A program made the translations under genes and the position numbers. Source: Myxococcus xanthus (GTDB lineage: Bacteria; Myxococcota; Myxococcia; Myxococcales; Myxococcaceae). Taken from it: a stretch of 64,000 bases of DNA. This document shows positions 1 to 8,478 of the stretch, one piece after another; position 1 is the first letter of the stretch, and each line of letters starts with the position of its first letter. The DNA is taken from assembly GCF_006402735.1 (NCBI RefSeq), contig NZ_CP017174.1:8846001-8910000 (forward strand). The letters run 5' to 3'. Under the pieces are notes generated by a model, which saw only the letters and a program-made list of their open reading frames with translations, was not told the DNA's origin and did not search any database.

Positions 1-548
1 CGCCCTTCGACGCGCTGGCCATGCACCGTGAAGACGTAATCGAGCTGCACCAGGCGTCCGGCATGCAGCGTGGGCGCCACCTGACGCTCCACCCGCGTGA
101 TTTCAGCCGCCGCCGGCAGTCCCCAGACCAACGCCTTCAACTGGCGCTGCTGCTCGCGCCGCAGTGACACCGGCCAGCTCGTGCGCCGGAACAACAGCCC
201 CATCCCGATGAAGATGGCGGACTGCAGGAGCAGAGGCCGCAGGAAGAACAGTCCCACCGGGAGCAGCATCCCCCCCGCCCACAGGGCCAGTGTTCCCAGG
301 ACGTAATGCTTGTGCAGCTTGGGCCGCGAGACGGCCGCGCGCTGTGCCCGGGTCAACCGGCGCGGTGGCAACGGAGGCGGTGGCCCTCGCGCGGCGCTCA
401 AGGCCGCCTCCAGGCTCGCGCCGCACTTCATGCAGTGTGCCTCGGCGCCCACCGTGACGGCATGCCCGCAGCCAGGACAGACGATGCGGAACTCGCCCGA
501 CTCCGGCGAGAGGTACGGCGCGTCCAAGAAGATTCGAGCGCGGCGCAT
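1..548 (-). CDS. zinc-ribbon membrane protein, C-terminus cut by window edge
   Basis: The reading frame starts at the ATG at 548 and runs off the left edge, giving 182 visible residues. Residues 24-42 hold a C-x2-C-x11-C-x2-C zinc ribbon (C24, C27, C39, C42). A proline-rich stretch follows, then two hydrophobic segments at about residues 85-120 (beginning VLGTLALWAGG). The remainder begins a beta-rich part (residues about 150-182, VERQVAPTLHAGRLVQLDY) that resembles DUF3592 extracytoplasmic domains. It is transcribed divergently from the gene at 712, with a 163-base shared upstream region. The function is unknown. The zinc ribbon is clear; the DUF3592 assignment is inference from a partial domain. 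Confidence 0.75.
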   Translation of the reverse strand, partial: MRRARIFLDAPYLSPESGEFRIVCPGCGHAVTVGAEAHCMKCGASLEAALSAARGPPPPLPPRRLTRAQRAAVSRPKLHKHYVLGTLALWAGGMLLPVGLFFLRPLLLQSAIFIGMGLLFRRTSWPVSLRREQQRQLKALVWGLPAAAEITRVERQVAPTLHAGRLVQLDYVFTVHGQRVEG

Positions 549-711
549 GGCACCACCATCGGAGCACCTCCCCCCGCGCCGCCGCAACCCGTCCCGGAAT
601 GCCATGACGGACGTTCCACGACACCACCAGACTTGGGCACCGGGGCCCGGCTGCTCCACTGCTCCCTGGCATCCCCCACCCAGCATTCCTACCTGTGTCG
701 CTGGAGGTCGC

Positions 712-1113
712 ATGCCAGAGAAGAGTCAGACGGAGCGCGTGAAGCGCGCGAAGCGGCAGGGAACGACGCTGGAGCTCAAGCCCACCGACGTGCATCTCGC
801 CAGCGCGGACAGCACGCACCATGCGAAGAAGAGCGGCCGGCGGGCCCTGGGGAAACGGACCTTCGCGGACCGCAGCGTCAGTCCCCGCCACGCGCCAGGA
901 ACGGGCCTCACGGCGAAAAGCCGCAAGCTGCCCGAACCGGAGCCAGGCCAGAGCAGCACCTCGCGGCGCAAGACACTGCCGTCCGCGGCCGCCGTGGCCT
1001 ACCGCAAGGAGGGCCGGCCCAAGAAGACGACAGGACGCGGCGATACAACTCCGCTGAAGGCGGGCAAGGTCTACAAACGCGCGGGCGCGCGGAAGACAAG
1101 CATCCGCGCCTGA
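712..1113 (+). CDS. small basic hypothetical protein
   Basis: A 133-residue protein with no recognised domain. The ATG at 712 is preceded by a good ribosome site (GGAGGT, about six bases upstream). The frame is open further upstream, but that part overlaps the divergent gene and its promoter. The composition is strongly Lys/Arg-rich with scattered Pro, Ser and Thr, without hydrophobic segments or a signal peptide, so it is probably largely disordered and cationic. That would fit a nucleic-acid-associated role, like the Lys/Arg-rich tails of histone-H1-like bacterial proteins, but there is no repeat or HMG-type motif to prove it. It could equally bind RNA, membranes or acidic proteins. Confidence 0.7.
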   Translation: MPEKSQTERVKRAKRQGTTLELKPTDVHLASADSTHHAKKSGRRALGKRTFADRSVSPRHAPGTGLTAKSRKLPEPEPGQSSTSRRKTLPSAAAVAYRKEGRPKKTTGRGDTTPLKAGKVYKRAGARKTSIRA

Positions 1114-1532
1114 GGCCCTTCCAGCCTGGAGCCATGCGCGATGAGCCATGACTCCAGGCCGAGGAAGGCGCCGCCAGGGCCTACGCGGCGTCCAGTCCTA
1201 CGGGGGGCAGCGCGGCGGCCCTCCGTGGCTTCGACATGCCCATTGCCACGCGCACAGTGACGGCGCGAGGCGCGGCACGTTGGCCTGGAACCAGTTCCGC
1301 CAACCCGCGACCAGCGAGGGCCGCCCCTTCTCCCTGCATCAGGGCCGTCGCCGATCGGCCCGACTCTCTCACCAACGCGGCGTTCATCGACGAGCTCCGC
1401 GCCCTGCTGATGGGTTATCTCCAGCCCCTGACTCAAGACGTCGGGCGAGGAAAACCCGCCCGTTCACGAGCCCGCGGCCGGACCTCCGCGCGAGCGATAT
1501 AGCCCACCCGCGGCGTCCGTTCCCCCTCGCGC
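1114..1532. other. 419-base stretch without a confident gene; possible regulator relic
   Basis: This lies between the 3' ends of two convergent genes. No frame has both a ribosome site and protein-like composition. A plus-strand frame at 1236-1502 contains a short helical stretch (SLTNAAFIDELRALLMGYL, nucleotides about 1368-1425) that looks like the C-terminal helix of a TetR-type regulator, but upstream of it the frame reads as low-complexity Arg/Ala/Pro. A decayed gene is possible but not proven. Confidence 0.25.
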
Positions 1533-2096
1533 TCAATCCGCGGGGGCGACGCCGTTCACCACCTCGGCCAGCCTGCGAACCTCGTCGTGCAGCTCGCGCA
1601 ACTGTCCCAGGTTGCGCTGAAGGAGCGCGTCGATCTGCTCGCCCCGCTGCACGTCGCCTCGTGCCACGGCGTCCTCACGCTCGCGCGCCAGCCGCACCAC
1701 GTCTCGCTCCACCAGTGCCGCCAGCCGCGCCATCTTCTCCAGCTCCCACTGGGCTGTTTGTGGCAGCTCGGGCTCGATGTCGTCGTTGTCCTCAGGCGGA
1801 GGAAAGGACACCTCTGGCTCGGGCACCTCTGGCTCGGGCACCTCTGGCTCGGGCGCCATCCGGGCCACCGTGACCTGGGGCGCCTCTTGCCGAGGCACGG
1901 GAGCGGGAGGCGCCACCGAGTGGGCCTTCACCGGCACAATACGAGGGGGCTGCGCGGGAGGAGGAGGAGGCACGGCCATGGCGAGCAGCGCGGCGGGCAG
2001 CGGCTCCGGCTCGGGCTGGGGCCAGAACTCCACGACGCCCAGTGCCACCGCGAGCACACCCGCACCGGTCAGAATCAAACGGTAACGAATCCGCAT
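1533..2096 (-). CDS. membrane-anchored protein with Pro/Glu linker and coiled coil
   Basis: A 187-residue protein. The start chosen is the ATG at 2096, preceded by a G-rich ribosome site (GGGAGGGG); the frame stays open 25 codons further upstream but overlaps the neighbouring gene. Residues 4-23 form one membrane segment (IRYRLILTGAGVLAVALGVV). A long Pro/Glu linker follows and includes three PEPEV repeats encoded by perfect 15-base DNA repeats. The last 75 residues are charged and helical and should form a coiled coil (beginning WELEKMARLAALVERDVVRL). The likely topology is an inner-membrane anchor with a periplasm-spanning linker. It is the third gene of a minus-strand run with 2120-2497 and 2501-3397. 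The function is unknown. Confidence 0.75.
   Translation of the reverse strand: MRIRYRLILTGAGVLAVALGVVEFWPQPEPEPLPAALLAMAVPPPPPAQPPRIVPVKAHSVAPPAPVPRQEAPQVTVARMAPEPEVPEPEVPEPEVSFPPPEDNDDIEPELPQTAQWELEKMARLAALVERDVVRLAREREDAVARGDVQRGEQIDALLQRNLGQLRELHDEVRRLAEVVNGVAPAD
1809..1853. repeat. three perfect tandem 15-bp repeats
   Basis: The unit CACCTCTGGCTCGGG occurs three times in direct succession at 1809, 1824 and 1839. It lies within the gene at 1533-2096 and encodes the repeated PEPEV linker. The unit is in frame, so copy-number change would alter linker length without a frameshift. Confidence 0.9.
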
Positions 2097-2119
2097 GGCC
2101 CCCCTCCCCGCCTCGGCGC

Positions 2120-2497
2120 TCAGAAACGCACCCGCCAGTCGCCGTCCTGGCGCTCCACCCGTAGCAACCACGGTGCCGGACGCTCGCGTCCACCATGGGC
2201 CACCCGGGCCCTCACGAGGACGGCCTCGGCGTCGCGCCCGTCCACCGTCGATTCGACAATCCCCACCAGCGTGAGGCCATGCCCCCGCAGCTCATGCACC
2301 GTCTCCACACAGGGTCGCGCGCTTCCCCCCGTGGCCAGCAGCGGTGCCAGGACCTCGCAGTCGCCCGCGGGCAGTGCCGAGAAGAAGTGGCGCACCACTG
2401 TCTCCGCGGCCCGCGTCTTCGACGCGTCGGAGGAACACCCGAGCGCGGCCAGCATCAGCCACCCCATCCACCTCGCTGGCGCGGACCGTCGTGACAT
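2120..2497 (-). CDS. small lipoprotein with NTF2-like fold
   Basis: A 125-residue protein. The N-terminus has a positive start, a hydrophobic run and a lipobox-like Leu-Gly-Cys (residues 1-21), so it should be a lipoprotein. The rest (VVRHFFSALPAGDCEVLAPLL then a C-terminal WLLRVERQDGDWRV) has the pattern of NTF2-like/DUF4878 lipoproteins: a helix with a catalytic-domain-like cone, ending in strands of the type 'x-V-x-x-x-D-G-x-W-R-V'. Such proteins usually bind small ligands or peptides. It starts three bases after the stop of the gene at 2501-3397, so the two are co-transcribed. No active-site assignment is possible. Confidence 0.72.
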   Translation of the reverse strand: MSRRSAPARWMGWLMLAALGCSSDASKTRAAETVVRHFFSALPAGDCEVLAPLLATGGSARPCVETVHELRGHGLTLVGIVESTVDGRDAEAVLVRARVAHGGRERPAPWLLRVERQDGDWRVRF

Positions 2498-2500
2498 GGC

Positions 2501-3397
2501 TCAGTAGCAGTTGGGGGCGAACAGCTCGTCATCCACGGCGGCGACGAACTGGTCATTGCACCAGCCGCTCACCAGGATGTGGCCGTTGCGCACACAGCTG
2601 TCGTGGTTGGTGGCGTCCACCGTGTATTGGGTATCCCCGCCGCACGTGCTGCCGCAGCGCCCAAAGCAGTTGCCCACCACCTTCGGCCGGTGCCAGTGGT
2701 TGGGCGAACCGCAATGCCAGGTGTCGCCGGCCAGAAAGAACTCGTCTCCGTCGCAGGAATAGTGGTCACCAAGCTGGGCCAGTTGCTGATTGCCGGGCCA
2801 GTCGAAGCCGCCCCGGTCGCAGTCGTGCGTCGCGTGGGCGTACCAGTTGTAACGGCCCTCGCAGCTCCCCGAGTTGCGCCCGTTGCACTGCGCATAGCTG
2901 CACAACATCGTGTAGCCACGCCCCTTCTCGCCCATCACCGTGCGCCGAAGTCCCACGGTGTCCGGGTACTGGGACCACACGCTCACCGCGCGGCGCAGGT
3001 ACATGGCCGCGGGGGCCGCCGCGTCTCCGGCGGGGAGCGCCGCATCCAGTTCGCGATAGAGGGCGGTGAGCAGCGCGCGGTCCGCGACGCCCATCTGCGC
3101 GTCCGCGGCGTTCGCCTCCGCGAAGCCATCCAGCGTGGAGACGCCGCTGGCCGGCTCCATCAACCCGGTGAGCGTCAGTCCGCGCAGCCGGACCTCCAGG
3201 CGGTACACCCCTGGCTCCACCTCGCGGGAGGAGAACGTCACCGCCTCGTCTTCATGGACGAAGGTGCCCCGGGCGCCTCCTGGCGCGGCGGAGAGCGACA
3301 GGCCCGCCTGCCGCGAGTAGAGCTCATCGCCCGTCTTCGCGGCGCCGCCACACGCACACGCCGCCAGTACCACGCTCCACCACAGGTTCGTGCGCAT
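2501..3397 (-). CDS. secreted cysteine-rich lipoprotein with phospholipase-A2-like core
   Basis: A 298-residue protein starting at the ATG at 3397. The frame is open further upstream, but the signal peptide begins here and carries a lipobox LAAC with the lipid Cys at 14. Residues 160-298 are cysteine-rich. A C-x3-C-x3-C-G-G loop (C244, C248, C252) is followed by a His-Asp-Ser-Cys motif (H265, D266, C268). This order, a Cys/Gly calcium-loop-like segment then H-D-x-C, is the hallmark of PLA2-like folds, which hydrolyse phospholipids with a His/Asp pair and Ca2+. The segment between, 166-240, adds further Cys/Trp/His-rich sequence. The family call is motif-based inference; a disulfide-rich adhesin is the alternative. 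It is first in a three-gene run. Confidence 0.62.
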   Translation of the reverse strand: MRTNLWWSVVLAACACGGAAKTGDELYSRQAGLSLSAAPGGARGTFVHEDEAVTFSSREVEPGVYRLEVRLRGLTLTGLMEPASGVSTLDGFAEANAADAQMGVADRALLTALYRELDAALPAGDAAAPAAMYLRRAVSVWSQYPDTVGLRRTVMGEKGRGYTMLCSYAQCNGRNSGSCEGRYNWYAHATHDCDRGGFDWPGNQQLAQLGDHYSCDGDEFFLAGDTWHCGSPNHWHRPKVVGNCFGRCGSTCGGDTQYTVDATNHDSCVRNGHILVSGWCNDQFVAAVDDELFAPNCY

Positions 3398-3518
3398 CCT
3401 CGGATTCCCCCCGGCCAGGAGCGGGCCCGAGTCCTCCTTCCTGCTCACGTCAGGGGAGCACGGCCCAGCGACGCAGAATGCTCGCACCGGACGAATTCGT
3501 GGATAGAGCCCGGCGGTC

Positions 3519-4340
3519 TCAGACGTCTGTCCGCGCGAAGACAGGCAGCGGGCCGGCGGCACGCGTCAGGCCGAAGTCTCCTTCGGGCAGGGACTCGTGG
3601 CCGCCAATCACCAGCAGCCCGCCAGGGACCAGCCGCGCCACCAACCGAGACAGGACCTCGCGCTGAAGCGGCGGCGCGAAGTAGGTGAAGGCGACGTTGC
3701 GGCATAGCACCAGGTGGAAGGGCCCGTCGGGCATCTGTGAGCGCAAGTCCTGCCGGCGGAAGTCCACCGCCCGCCGGTACTCCGGCGCCAGGCACGGTTC
3801 GTCGCCAGGCCCCGGAAAGGCGCGCTCCGCCCACGCACGCGGCAGCTCGCGCAACGCCCCACGTGGATAGCAACCCCGCGCCGCCCGCGCGAGCAGGCCC
3901 GCGTCCGCGTCGGTGGCCACCAACGACAGCCGTGCTCCCGGAAAGCGCGGCTCGAGTCCCAGGTGGAAGAGCACTGACAGCGTGTAGGGCTCCTCACCGG
4001 AGGCACAGCCCGCGCTCCACGCCCGCAGCGTGGCCTCGCCCCGCGCGCGCAGCGACGCCAGCCGGGCGGGCAGCAAGTCCTGGCACAGGACATCGAAGAC
4101 GCGTGCGTCCCGGTAGAAGCGGGAGATGGTGACGCGGCACAGCGCGTCGAGCACGTCCCACTCCGAGGGCTCGGCCTCCAGCCGGGCGCGGTAGGCCCCG
4201 GGGTCTGACAGGCCCAGCGCCTTCAGCCTACGGCCGATGCGCTTGCACACCTGCCCCCGAACGCGCCGGAAGCCCTCCCAGCGAAGGCGCAGGCGGGGCG
4301 CGGCCCACTGCAACAACTCCACGCATTCACGGTCCGTCAT
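3519..4340 (-). CDS. CheR-type chemoreceptor methyltransferase
   Basis: A 273-residue protein. The start is the ATG at 4340, after a GAGGAGG ribosome site; an upstream in-frame ATG at 4451 would run into the neighbouring promoter. The N-terminal helical domain (to about residue 80) is followed by the CheR signature ISRFYRD and the SAM-binding WSAGCASGEEPYTL motif. The later motifs FHLVLCRNVAFTYF and LVPGGLLVIGG complete the methyltransferase. CheR transfers methyl groups from SAM to glutamates of chemoreceptors. No cheA, cheB, cheW or receptor gene lies nearby, so it is an orphan that must work with a system elsewhere, or methylate another target. Confidence 0.9.
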   Translation of the reverse strand: MTDRECVELLQWAAPRLRLRWEGFRRVRGQVCKRIGRRLKALGLSDPGAYRARLEAEPSEWDVLDALCRVTISRFYRDARVFDVLCQDLLPARLASLRARGEATLRAWSAGCASGEEPYTLSVLFHLGLEPRFPGARLSLVATDADAGLLARAARGCYPRGALRELPRAWAERAFPGPGDEPCLAPEYRRAVDFRRQDLRSQMPDGPFHLVLCRNVAFTYFAPPLQREVLSRLVARLVPGGLLVIGGHESLPEGDFGLTRAAGPLPVFARTDV

Positions 4341-4473
4341 CGGGTCGGCCTCCTCCTGGATGTCGGCACGGACGCCGCGCCCGGGCAAGGGAAGGCCGCT
4401 TGCACCGAGCGGAGGCGGACGGGATGTGGCATGACGCTCCGGCGTTGTCATTGGACCCCAGAGGAACCCACCC

Positions 4474-6531
4474 TTGAAGAGACTGAGCGCCCTCACCCTC
4501 TCCGCGGCACTGGCGTCTGCCGGCTGCACGCACACCCCCGCCGCGGCCCCCGAGCCCACCGCACAGCAGGCCCCGGCCGCCGCCGCGCCCAAGCCCGTGC
4601 CGCCTCCCGAAGGCGCCAGCGTCCTCTCCGGCACCCTGGCCGACTTCACCGCCGCGTGTGACGCGGACCTGGAGCGCACCCGCACGCAGGTGGCGGCCAT
4701 CAAGGCGCTGGACGCGCGCGCGGCCGGCCAGGCCGTGCTCGCCGCCTATGACGAGGCCCAGGGCTCGCTGTTCGCCGCGGCCAACCGCTCCAGCCTCGCG
4801 CGCGAGGTGCATCCGGACGCGGCCTTCCGCGACGCCGCGCGCGAGTGCGAGCAGCGCGTGGACTCCGCCAACGTGGCGCTGTCCCAGGACCGCGGCGTCT
4901 ATGACGTGCTGGCCTCGGTGGACCTGTCCAGCGCGGACGCGGCGACCCGGTACTGGATGGACCGCGCGCTGCTCGACTTCCGCCGCGCCGGCGTGGACCG
5001 CGACGACGCCACCCGCGCCAAGGTGAAGTCGCTCAACGAGGAGCTGCTCAAGCTGGGGCAGCAGTTCAGCAAGAACATCGCCGAGGACGTCCGCAAGGCG
5101 ACCTTCAAGCCCTCCGAGCTGGACGGCCTGCCGGAGGACTACCGCAAGGCGCACCCGCCGGGCGCGGACGGGCTGGTGGTCATCACCACCAACTACCCGG
5201 ACTACTTCCCCTTCATGACGTACGCGAAGAACGCGAAGGCGCGCGAGAAGCTGTGGCGCACCTACCGTCAGCGCGCGTACCCGGCCAACCAGGACGTGCT
5301 GGCGCAGCTCATCACCAAGCGCCACGAACTGGCCACGCTGCTGGGCTACGCGAGCTGGGCCGCGTACACCACCGAGACGAAGATGACGCGCACGCAGCAG
5401 GCGGCCGCGGACTTCATCGACCGGCTGGGCGTGGCCACCGAGGCCCGCGCGAAGCAGGAGTACGCGCAGCTCCTGGCGCGCAAGCAGCAGGACGTGCGGG
5501 GCGCCAAGGTGCTGGAGCCCTGGGACCAGGACTTCTACGAGGACCGGCTGCGCGCGGAGCGCTACAGCTTCGACTCGCAGGCGGTGCGGCCCTACTTCGA
5601 GTACGGCCGGGTGAAGGCGGGGGTGATGGACATCACCTCGCGCATCTGGGGCATCACCTACAAGCCGGTGAAGGACGCCCGGGTGTGGCAGCAGGAGGTG
5701 GAGACCTACGACGTGTTCGACGGCGACACGCTGCTGGGCCGCATCTACCTGGACATGCATCCGCGTGACGACAAGTACAAGCACGCGGCGCAGTTCGACC
5801 TCGTCGCGGGTCAGGCCGGCAAGCGCTATCCGGAGGCGTCGCTGGTGTGCAACTTCGCACGCCCCGGCGAGCTGATGACGCACGACGAGGTGGAGACCTT
5901 CTTCCACGAGTTTGGGCACCTGCTGCACGCCATCTTCGGCGGGCACCTGAAGTGGGCGGGCATCGCGGGCACCCGCGTGGAGTGGGACTTCGTGGAGACG
6001 CCGTCCATGCTGCTCCAGCAGTGGGCAGGCAACCCGGAGGTGCTGAAGGAGTTCGCGAAGCACCACGAGACGAACCAGCCCATCCCCGCGGAGATGGTGG
6101 AGAAGCTCCGCGCGTCGAAGGAGTTCGGCCAGGGCCTGTGGGCGCGGCGGCAGCTGTTCCTGTCCGCGGTAAGCCTGGACTACTACTCGCGCGAGCCGGG
6201 CTTCGACACGACCGAGGCCCTGGTTGCCCTGCAGACCAAGCTCAGCCCCTTCAAGCACGAGCACCGTGACGGCACGCACTTCGAGGTGGCCTTCGGGCAC
6301 CTGGATGGTTACTCGGCGGCCTACTACACGTACCTCTGGTCCTCCGTCATCGCGAAGGACCTGGAGACCGAGTTCCAGAAGAAGGGCTTCCTCGACCAGG
6401 AGACGGCGATGAAGTACCGCCGCACCGTGCTGGAGCCCGGCGGCTCCAAGCCCGCCGCCGGGCTGGTGAAGGACTTCCTCGGGCGCGAGTACGGCTTCGA
6501 CGCGTACCGCGCGTACCTCGACGCGAAGTAA
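4474..6531 (+). CDS. M3-family zinc oligopeptidase lipoprotein
   Basis: A 685-residue protein starting at a TTG codon at 4474, preceded by GAGGA with normal spacing. The signal peptide ends in a lipobox (ASAGC, Cys18), followed by a Pro/Ala linker to about residue 45. The catalytic HEFGH zinc motif lies at 478-482 and the third ligand is Glu508 in DFVETPS, the spacing of thimet oligopeptidase/oligopeptidase A. The length matches the family plus the lipoprotein leader. M3 enzymes cut short peptides inside a closed helical chamber. Most bacterial members are cytoplasmic, so this lipidated, exported form would act in the periplasm or on the surface, fitting a predatory, proteolytic lifestyle. 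A hairpin terminator follows at 6550. Confidence 0.93.
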   Translation: MKRLSALTLSAALASAGCTHTPAAAPEPTAQQAPAAAAPKPVPPPEGASVLSGTLADFTAACDADLERTRTQVAAIKALDARAAGQAVLAAYDEAQGSLFAAANRSSLAREVHPDAAFRDAARECEQRVDSANVALSQDRGVYDVLASVDLSSADAATRYWMDRALLDFRRAGVDRDDATRAKVKSLNEELLKLGQQFSKNIAEDVRKATFKPSELDGLPEDYRKAHPPGADGLVVITTNYPDYFPFMTYAKNAKAREKLWRTYRQRAYPANQDVLAQLITKRHELATLLGYASWAAYTTETKMTRTQQAAADFIDRLGVATEARAKQEYAQLLARKQQDVRGAKVLEPWDQDFYEDRLRAERYSFDSQAVRPYFEYGRVKAGVMDITSRIWGITYKPVKDARVWQQEVETYDVFDGDTLLGRIYLDMHPRDDKYKHAAQFDLVAGQAGKRYPEASLVCNFARPGELMTHDEVETFFHEFGHLLHAIFGGHLKWAGIAGTRVEWDFVETPSMLLQQWAGNPEVLKEFAKHHETNQPIPAEMVEKLRASKEFGQGLWARRQLFLSAVSLDYYSREPGFDTTEALVALQTKLSPFKHEHRDGTHFEVAFGHLDGYSAAYYTYLWSSVIAKDLETEFQKKGFLDQETAMKYRRTVLEPGGSKPAAGLVKDFLGREYGFDAYRAYLDAK

Positions 6532-6549
6532 ACAGCCCGCGGCACCCAC

Positions 6550-6584
6550 GCGAACGCAGCTTGCACGCCGTAGGCTGCGTTCGC
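6550..6584 (+). terminator. hairpin after the M3 peptidase gene
   Basis: A perfect 11-bp inverted repeat, GCGAACGCAGC (6550-6560) and GCTGCGTTCGC (6574-6584), with a 13-base loop, begins 18 bases past the stop codon. It has no T-tract, as is common in very GC-rich genomes. Confidence 0.7.
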
Positions 6585-6780
6585 CCGCGGTTCCCTCGCC
6601 GGGAACTTCGCTACCTACTCGCGCCAATCTCTTCCCAGCGCGCTTCCGGGTAGCCAACGCCGTCCTGCCCCCTGAAACGACGAAGAGGTCCACCAGGCTA
6701 CGTTCCTGGGTGGAGAGCACATTGCTACGGCTTCGGCTGTCCCGGCTTCGGATGGGGCAGTGTGGAGGGGGGTAGCCGAC

Positions 6781-8478
6781 GTGACACCCATGCATCGACG
6801 AAGAGGGGGCTGGCTCTTCCTTGCGGGCGCAAGTCTCGCCCTGCTGGTGACCAGCTGCACCGATGACGGCCCAATAGCTCGGATCAAACCCGACGAGGAG
6901 GTGCCAGGAGAACCGGGTCCACCGGGGCAGCCCCCGGTGGCAGGCGAGTGCGAGAACGCGCCCCAGACTCCGGGGCGCGTCACGCTCCACCGTCTCAACC
7001 GCGCGGAATACAACGCCACCGTGCGGGACCTGCTGGGAGATACCACCCAGCCGGCCAAGGACTTCCCTATCGACGACCACGGCTACGGCTTCGACAACAT
7101 CGCCGACGTGCTCTCGCTGTCGCCGCTGTTGATGGAGAAGTACTCCACCGCGGCGGAACGGCTGGTGAATGACGCCTGGACGCGCGGCGCCTTCAACTCC
7201 TGCGCGCTGGACCCGCTCAACCCTGCGCCGTGCGCGCACGAAATCCTCTCCAACTTCGCCCGCCGCGCCTGGCGCCGGCCGGTGCAGCAGGAAGAGGTCG
7301 ACAAGCTGATGACCTTCGTCAACCTGGCGAGCCAGCACGCGGACCCGCCCGAGGTGGGCGTGAGGCTGGCCCTGCGCTCGGTGCTCGTCTCACCGCACTT
7401 CCTCTTCCGGGTGGAGAAGAACGCGCCGCCAGGAAGCACCGAACCGTACACGCTCGACAACTTCGAGCTGGCCAGCAGGCTCTCCTACTTCCTGTGGAGC
7501 AGCATGCCGGACGACGCGCTGTTCGCCGCCGCCGAAGCGGGGAAGCTGAGCGACCCCGCGGAGGTGGAGGCCCAGGTGCGGCGCATGCTCGCGGACCCGA
7601 AGGCACGCGCGCTGGTGGAGAACTTCGCCGGCCAGTGGCTCTTCACCCGCGCGCTGGGTACCGCCGTGCCGGACGGCACGCTCTATGGCGCGTTCAACGA
7701 GGAGCTGCGCGCCGCCATGCGCACGGAGACGGAGCTCTTCTTCGCGGAGTTCATCTCCGGCGACCACAAGCTGAAGGACCTCATCGACGCGCCGTTCACC
7801 TACGTGAACGACCAACTGGCCGCCTACTACGGCCTGCCATTGCCCGGCAGCCCCACGCACAAACGCGTGGAGCTCACGGGCCACCCGGAGCGCAGCGGCA
7901 TCTTCGGCAAGGGCTCGCTGCTCATCGTCACGTCCAACCCGGACCGCACCTCACCGGTGCAGCGCGGCGTCTGGGTGTTGGAGCAGCTGCTGTGCTCCGC
8001 GCCGCCGCCACCGCCGCCGGACGTGGAGAACCTGCCGCCGCCCATCACGCCGGACATGACGATGAAGGAGCGCATGGCGCTCCACCGCAGCGCGCCGGCG
8101 TGCCAGGGCTGCCACCGGCTGATGGACCCGCTGGGGCTGGCGATGGAGAACTTCGACCCCATTGGCCGCTGGCGCCTCCAGGAGGTGAGCGGCGCGCCCG
8201 TGGACGCCACGGGGGACCTGCCCGACGGCGCCATCCTCGCCGGTGTGCGCGACATGCAGAGCTACCTGAAGAAGGACCCGAAGCTGACCAACTGCATCAC
8301 CGAGCACATGCTCACCTATGCCACGGGCCGTGGCCTGAGTGAGGCCGACCACTGCGCGGTGAAGGATGTCGCCGACAAGGCCGAGGCCCGCGGTGGGCGA
8401 CTCGTCGACTACATCCTCAGCATCGTCTCGAGCAGCCACTTCACACAGCGTGGCGCCGAGGAGGAGCAGACGCCATGA
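6781..8478 (+). CDS. DUF1592-family lipoprotein with a CxxCH motif
   Basis: A 565-residue protein. I favour the GTG at 6781, eight bases after GGAGGGG; the ATG at 6790 is the alternative. A signal peptide ends in a lipobox-type Ser-Cys (LLVTSC). The domain series DUF1587 (VTLHRLNRAEYNATVRDLLG), DUF1595, DUF1592, DUF1588 and DUF1585 is complete. This architecture, common in Planctomycetes and myxobacteria, resembles cytochrome-like surface proteins. A C-x-x-C-H sequence (CQGCH, C441) sits in the DUF1588 part and could bind c-type haem. The function is unknown, although the family is often linked to sugar or polymer oxidation. It overlaps the DUF1552 gene by four bases (ATGA), so the two are coupled. 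Confidence 0.88.
   Translation: MTPMHRRRGGWLFLAGASLALLVTSCTDDGPIARIKPDEEVPGEPGPPGQPPVAGECENAPQTPGRVTLHRLNRAEYNATVRDLLGDTTQPAKDFPIDDHGYGFDNIADVLSLSPLLMEKYSTAAERLVNDAWTRGAFNSCALDPLNPAPCAHEILSNFARRAWRRPVQQEEVDKLMTFVNLASQHADPPEVGVRLALRSVLVSPHFLFRVEKNAPPGSTEPYTLDNFELASRLSYFLWSSMPDDALFAAAEAGKLSDPAEVEAQVRRMLADPKARALVENFAGQWLFTRALGTAVPDGTLYGAFNEELRAAMRTETELFFAEFISGDHKLKDLIDAPFTYVNDQLAAYYGLPLPGSPTHKRVELTGHPERSGIFGKGSLLIVTSNPDRTSPVQRGVWVLEQLLCSAPPPPPPDVENLPPPITPDMTMKERMALHRSAPACQGCHRLMDPLGLAMENFDPIGRWRLQEVSGAPVDATGDLPDGAILAGVRDMQSYLKKDPKLTNCITEHMLTYATGRGLSEADHCAVKDVADKAEARGGRLVDYILSIVSSSHFTQRGAEEEQTP

Noticed and set aside
103-1149. Long minus-strand frame of 348 codons at the left end
   Set aside because: Low-complexity Arg/Ala/Gly reading; it is a shadow of the zinc-ribbon membrane gene (548 to left edge) and the basic protein gene.
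1114-1532. TetR gene
   Set aside because: Only one helix-like stretch; no helix-turn-helix region, ribosome site or continuous frame. Kept only as a possible relic.
4327-7338. Minus-strand open frame of about 1000 codons
   Set aside because: Antisense shadow of the M3 peptidase and the DUF1592 gene; His/Arg/Leu-rich without motifs, typical of the high-GC third-position mirror frame.
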